Shown here: in pieces, positions 48,476-51,973 of the stretch | Numbering within the stretch: position 1 is the stretch's first letter | How the letters are laid out: each line of letters opens with the position of its first letter | Assembly (NCBI RefSeq): GCF_900100305.1 | Contig: NZ_FNEY01000034.1 | Coordinates: 1 to 51,973, forward strand | DNA length: 51,973 nucleotides | Source of the DNA: Paracidovorax citrulli | GTDB taxonomy: Bacteria > Pseudomonadota > Gammaproteobacteria > Burkholderiales > Burkholderiaceae_C | Direction: 5' to 3' | Notes under the pieces: generated by a model | What the model was told of the DNA's origin: nothing | Database searches by the model: none | The model's input: the letters and a program-made list of their open reading frames with translations, nothing else | Position numbers and translations under genes: made by a program

Positions 48476-50431
48476 ATGAGCCAGGAACAGACCCGCATGG
48501 CGGCCACGGAGGCCGCCCTCCCTTCGGGCGGCGGGCACGAGAGCCATCCCAACCAGTTCGCGCTGCTGCGCCAGCGGCGGTTCGCTCCGTTCTTCTGGAC
48601 GCAGTTCGCGGGGGCGGCGAACGACAACCTCTTCAAGTTCGCCTTCACCGTGATGGTCACCTACCAACTGAGCGTGTCGTGGATGCCGCCGTCCATGGCG
48701 GGGCTGGTGATCGGCGCGCTCTTCATCCTGCCGTTCCTGCTGTTTTCCGCCACGTCGGGCCAACTGACGGACAAGATCGACAAGACGCGCATGATCCGCG
48801 TCGTGAAGAACCTGGAGATCGCCATCATGCTGGTGGCGGCCTGGGGCTTCCTGGCAGCCAGCCCCGTGGTGCTGCTGGGCTGCACCTTCCTCATGGGTCT
48901 GCACTCCACGCTGTTCGGCCCGGTGAAGTTCGCCTACCTGCCGCAGGTGCTGTCCGAGCGCGAGCTCACGGGCGGCAACGGCATGGTGGAGATGGGCACC
49001 TTCGTCGCCATCCTGCTGGGGCAGGTCGCCGGCGGGCTGCTGGTGGCCGTGCCCGGCGTGGGCCATGCCTGGGTGGCGGCCGCCTGCGTGCTCGTCGCGC
49101 TCGCGGGGCGGGCAACGGCGCAGTTCATTCCGAGCGCGCCGGCCACCGATCCGGGCCTTGTCATCAACTGGAACCCGGTCAGCGAGACCTGGCGCAACCT
49201 GAAGCTGGCGCACGGCAATCCGGTGGTGTTCCGCTCCCTGCTGGGCATCAGCTGGATGTGGTTCTTCGGGGCGGTGTTCCTCTCGCAGTTCCCCAGCTTC
49301 GCCAAGGAGGTGCTGCACGGCGACGAGCACGTGGCCTCTCTGCTGCTGGTCGTGTTCTCCGTGGGCATCGGCATCGGTTCGCTGCTGTGCGAGGTGCTCT
49401 CGCGCCGGCAGGTGGAGGTCGGCCTCGTGCCCCTGGGCGCCATCGGCATGAGCGTGTTCGCCATCGACCTGTACTTCGCCTCGCGCGGCCTGCCGGCGGT
49501 GCCCGCGATGGGCCTGGGCGCGTTCCTGGCGCAGCCCGCGCACTGGCGCGTGATGGCCGATCTGCTGCTGCTGTCGCTGTTCGCCGGCCTCTACAGCGTG
49601 CCGATGTACGCGCTCATCCAGATGCGCAGCCAGCCCACGCACCGCGCGCGCATCATCGCGGCCAACAACATCCTCAACGCGCTCTTCATGATCGCCAGCT
49701 CGGTGATCGCCGGGGCGCTGCTGTCGGCCGGCTGGAGCGTGCCGCAGGTGTTCCTCTTCACCGGCATCGCCAATGCCCTGGTGGCCGGCTACATCTTCCT
49801 GATCGTGCCGGAATACCTGCTGCGCTTCGTGGCCTGGGTGCTGTCGCGGCTGGTGTACCGCTTCCGCGTGCGGGGCGACGCGCACATCCCCGCGCAGGGC
49901 GCGGCGGTGCTGGTCTGCAACCACGTGAGCTTCGTCGATGCCGTGCTGCTCATGGCCGCGAGCCCCCGCCCGATCTATTTCGTGATGGACCACCGCATCT
50001 TCCGCGTGCCCGTGCTGGGCTGGCTGTTCCGGCTCGCCAAGGCGATCCCCATCGCTCCCCAGAAGGAGGACGCCGCCATTTACGAGGCCGCCTTCGAGCG
50101 CGCGGCGCAGGTGCTGCGGGGTGGCGACCTGCTGGCCATCTTCCCGGAGGGCGGCATCACCCGCGACGGTCAGCTGCAGCCCTTCAAGGGCGGGATCATG
50201 AAGATCCTGGAGCGCGCGGCGGCCGAAGGCGTGCGGCCTCCGGTGGTGCCGATGGCGCTCAGCAACCTCTGGGGCTCGTTCTTCAGCCGGGTGGACGGCA
50301 CCGCCATGGCGCGCCCGTTCCGCCGCGGCCTGTTCAACCGCGTGGGGCTGGACGTGGGAGCACCCGTGCCGGCGGAGGCGGTGCAGCCCGAACTGCTGCG
50401 GGCGCGCGTGGCGCAATTGCTGGACCGGTGA
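48476..50431 (+). CDS. MFS transporter fused to PlsC-type acyltransferase (LplT–Aas-like)
   Basis: The 651-residue product joins an MFS domain (about 30-430; FWTQFAGAANDNLFKFAFT, LTDKIDKTRMIRVVKNLEI) to a glycerolipid acyltransferase domain (about 445-650) with NHVSFVD (HX4D) and FPEGGITRDG. In lysophospholipid repair, LplT flips lysolipid inward and Aas reacylates it; here the acyl-ACP ligase part of Aas is missing. ATG 48476 has AGGAG eight bases upstream and is preferred to ATG 48440. Confidence 0.9.
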   Translation: MSQEQTRMAATEAALPSGGGHESHPNQFALLRQRRFAPFFWTQFAGAANDNLFKFAFTVMVTYQLSVSWMPPSMAGLVIGALFILPFLLFSATSGQLTDKIDKTRMIRVVKNLEIAIMLVAAWGFLAASPVVLLGCTFLMGLHSTLFGPVKFAYLPQVLSERELTGGNGMVEMGTFVAILLGQVAGGLLVAVPGVGHAWVAAACVLVALAGRATAQFIPSAPATDPGLVINWNPVSETWRNLKLAHGNPVVFRSLLGISWMWFFGAVFLSQFPSFAKEVLHGDEHVASLLLVVFSVGIGIGSLLCEVLSRRQVEVGLVPLGAIGMSVFAIDLYFASRGLPAVPAMGLGAFLAQPAHWRVMADLLLLSLFAGLYSVPMYALIQMRSQPTHRARIIAANNILNALFMIASSVIAGALLSAGWSVPQVFLFTGIANALVAGYIFLIVPEYLLRFVAWVLSRLVYRFRVRGDAHIPAQGAAVLVCNHVSFVDAVLLMAASPRPIYFVMDHRIFRVPVLGWLFRLAKAIPIAPQKEDAAIYEAAFERAAQVLRGGDLLAIFPEGGITRDGQLQPFKGGIMKILERAAAEGVRPPVVPMALSNLWGSFFSRVDGTAMARPFRRGLFNRVGLDVGAPVPAEAVQPELLRARVAQLLDR

Positions 50432-50940
50432 TGCGGGACGAAGAGGGCGCCGCGCTGGCGCGGCGCATCATGGATTTCCTGCGCGGCATCGGCCTGCCGG
50501 TGCGCGAGGCGCCGCTGCCGGACGGCTCCTTCCTGCCCGGCGTGCGCATCGAGCGCGGCGGCCTCTGCGTGGACCGTGCGCGGCTGACGTGGCCGGGCGA
50601 CCTGCTGCACGAAGCGGGCCATCTGGCGGTGGTGCCCGCCGCGCTGCGCGCAGGCATGGACGACGCGCTGCAGGATCTGCCGGCCGTGGAGCACGGCGGC
50701 GAGATCGAGGCCACGGCCTGGGCCTGGGCCGCCTCCTGCCACCTCGGGCTGGATGCCGCCGTGCTGTTCCACGATGGCGGCTACCACGGGCAGGCGCAGA
50801 GCCTGCGCTTGACCTTCGGCATGGGGGTGTACCTCGGCCTGGCGGGGCTCGCCGCGGCGGGCATGGCGCTGTCGCCCGCGCAGGCCGCGGCGCTGGGAGG
50901 CGAGCCTTACCCGCGCATGCAGGTCTGGCTGCGCCCCTGA
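50431..50940 (+). CDS. Small protein with HEAGH zinc-peptidase-like motif
   Basis: The 169-residue product has LLHEAGHLAVV near 65-75, the HExxH form of zinc metallopeptidases, and a later EHGGEIEATAWAWA helix that could give a third ligand. No signal peptide or membrane anchor is evident. Its ATG overlaps the stop of the MFS–acyltransferase gene by one base, so it is co-translated with it. Enzyme activity is unproven. Confidence 0.7.
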   Translation: MRDEEGAALARRIMDFLRGIGLPVREAPLPDGSFLPGVRIERGGLCVDRARLTWPGDLLHEAGHLAVVPAALRAGMDDALQDLPAVEHGGEIEATAWAWAASCHLGLDAAVLFHDGGYHGQAQSLRLTFGMGVYLGLAGLAAAGMALSPAQAAALGGEPYPRMQVWLRP

Positions 50941-50953
50941 GCCGGGCTGTCCG

Positions 50954-51973
50954 TCAGAAGGTTTCCCAGTCGTCGTTGCCGGACCCGGCGGCCCTGGCGG
51001 GGGCGGGAGCGGCCGGCTGCTGGGCAGGAGCGAGTGCCGGGCGGGTGGCGGCCGGCGCAGATGCCCGGGCGGGCTTTGCCGGTGCGGCGGCGATGCCGGG
51101 AGCCGTGCGCTGCGCGGCAGCCGGTGCCCTGGCATGCTGCAGCGCGGCGGAGGCGGCGCGGGCGGTATCGCGGCTGCGCGACTGCGCCTGTGCGATGACG
51201 GCCTGGGAGGCACTGGCATCGACCTGGAAGACGCTGACGAGCTGCACGAGGCGCGCGGCCTGGGAGTTGAGGCTGTCGGCGGCGGCGGCGGATTCCTCCA
51301 CGAGCGCGGCGTTCTGCTGGGTGACCTGGTCGAGCTGGTTGACGGCGTCGCTCACCTGGGAGATGCCCTGCTCCTGCTCGTGGGTGGCCGCTCCGATCTC
51401 GGCGATGAGGTCGGCGACGCGGCGGGCCTGCTCGACGATCTCTCCCATGGTGGTGCCGGCCTCGCCCACGAGCTGCGAGCCGGTCTCGACCTTGGAGACG
51501 CTCTCGCCGATGAGGGCCTTGATCTCCTTGGCGGCCTGTGCGGAGCGCTGCGCGAGGGTGCGCACCTCGCCGGCGACGACGGCGAAGCCCCGGCCCTGCT
51601 CGCCGGCGCGTGCGGCCTCGACGGCGGCGTTGAGCGCGAGGATGTTGGTCTGGAAGGCGATGGAGTCGATGACGCCGATGATGTCGCCGATCTTGCGGGA
51701 GGAGGCGGTGATGTCCTCCATGGTGCGCACGACGTTGCCCACGACGTCGCCGCCGCGCGCGGCGGTGGCGGAGGCCGAGGAGGCGAGCTGGGAGGCGGTG
51801 CGCACGGTGTCGGCGTTCTGCTTGACGGTGGAGGCCATCTCCTCCATGGAGGCGGCGGTCTGCTGGAGGTTGGAGGCCTGCTCCTCGGTGCGCTGGCTGA
51901 GGTCGGCGTTGCCGGTGGCGATCTGGGAAGCGCCGGTGGCGATGGATTCGCTGCTGTGGCGGACTTCGGAGAC
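50954..51973 (-). CDS. Methyl-accepting chemotaxis protein, C-terminal part (5' end outside window)
   Basis: The visible 339 residues are the cytoplasmic signalling domain of a chemoreceptor, with methylation helices and the hairpin tip [48 protein letters not shown] (family block). The Ala/Pro-rich tail ends in DWETF, matching the CheR/CheB docking pentapeptide NWETF. The frame stays open to base 51973, so the sensor and membrane segments lie beyond the window. Confidence 0.95.
   Translation of the reverse strand, partial: VSEVRHSSESIATGASQIATGNADLSQRTEEQASNLQQTAASMEEMASTVKQNADTVRTASQLASSASATAARGGDVVGNVVRTMEDITASSRKIGDIIGVIDSIAFQTNILALNAAVEAARAGEQGRGFAVVAGEVRTLAQRSAQAAKEIKALIGESVSKVETGSQLVGEAGTTMGEIVEQARRVADLIAEIGAATHEQEQGISQVSDAVNQLDQVTQQNAALVEESAAAADSLNSQAARLVQLVSVFQVDASASQAVIAQAQSRSRDTARAASAALQHARAPAAAQRTAPGIAAAPAKPARASAPAATRPALAPAQQPAAPAPARAAGSGNDDWETF

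Overview
The window comes from a GC-rich betaproteobacterium, most likely a Comamonadaceae member close to Acidovorax/Paracidovorax. The grounds are the tuf–trnW–secE–nusG–rplKAJL–rpoBC order, the rsmB–DUF4390–NtrY/NtrX-like cluster, a PhaM granule regulator, YXWGXW and Bug-family proteins, and high G+C in third codon positions. This is a judgement from reading; no database search was run.

Layout. 1–12.7 kb: the end of tuf, tRNA-Trp, secE, nusG, four ribosomal protein genes and rpoB/rpoC, ending in a terminator with interleaved arms. The rplL–rpoB spacer is a chain of six stem-loops. 12.8–18.8 kb: LemA-family protein, RsmB, a DUF4390 exported protein, an NtrY-like kinase with a short NtrX-like regulator lacking AAA+, and tRNA-Phe. 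18.9–23.3 kb (minus strand): an MFS transporter, and a pair of exported proteins, one of them a SodC–beta-propeller fusion lipoprotein. 23.4–27.3 kb: an acquired-looking islet with an EVE-like/HNH nuclease and a complete hipBA pair. 27.4–29.0 kb: an FeS-type photolyase/cryptochrome.

29.0–35.2 kb holds the most unusual system. A TPP riboswitch precedes six tightly packed genes: a LuxE-like acid-activating enzyme, a LuxC-like acyl reductase, a three-part THI5/NMT1-type ABC importer and a short-chain dehydrogenase. Together they read as import of a carboxylic acid, activation, reduction to aldehyde and then alcohol, under thiamin pyrophosphate repression. I propose salvage of an oxidised thiamin precursor (pyrimidine or thiazole acid). 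The substrate is inference.

35.3–52 kb: a tyrosine-phosphatase-like gene with a promoter placed for a leaderless mRNA; a tailed HU protein divergent from phaM; a FIST sensor; dadA behind a tandem glycine riboswitch; an FAD oxidoreductase/CMD-protein/Bug-receptor group with a strongly folded intergenic element; a YXWGXW protein; a phage-type divergent repressor pair with three operator-like repeats; an XRE regulator; a CREST-like membrane protein; an MFS–PlsC fusion; a small HEAGH protein; and the 3' part of a chemoreceptor gene running off the end. Starts were chosen from Shine-Dalgarno sites, family length and gene overlap; uncertain ones are flagged.
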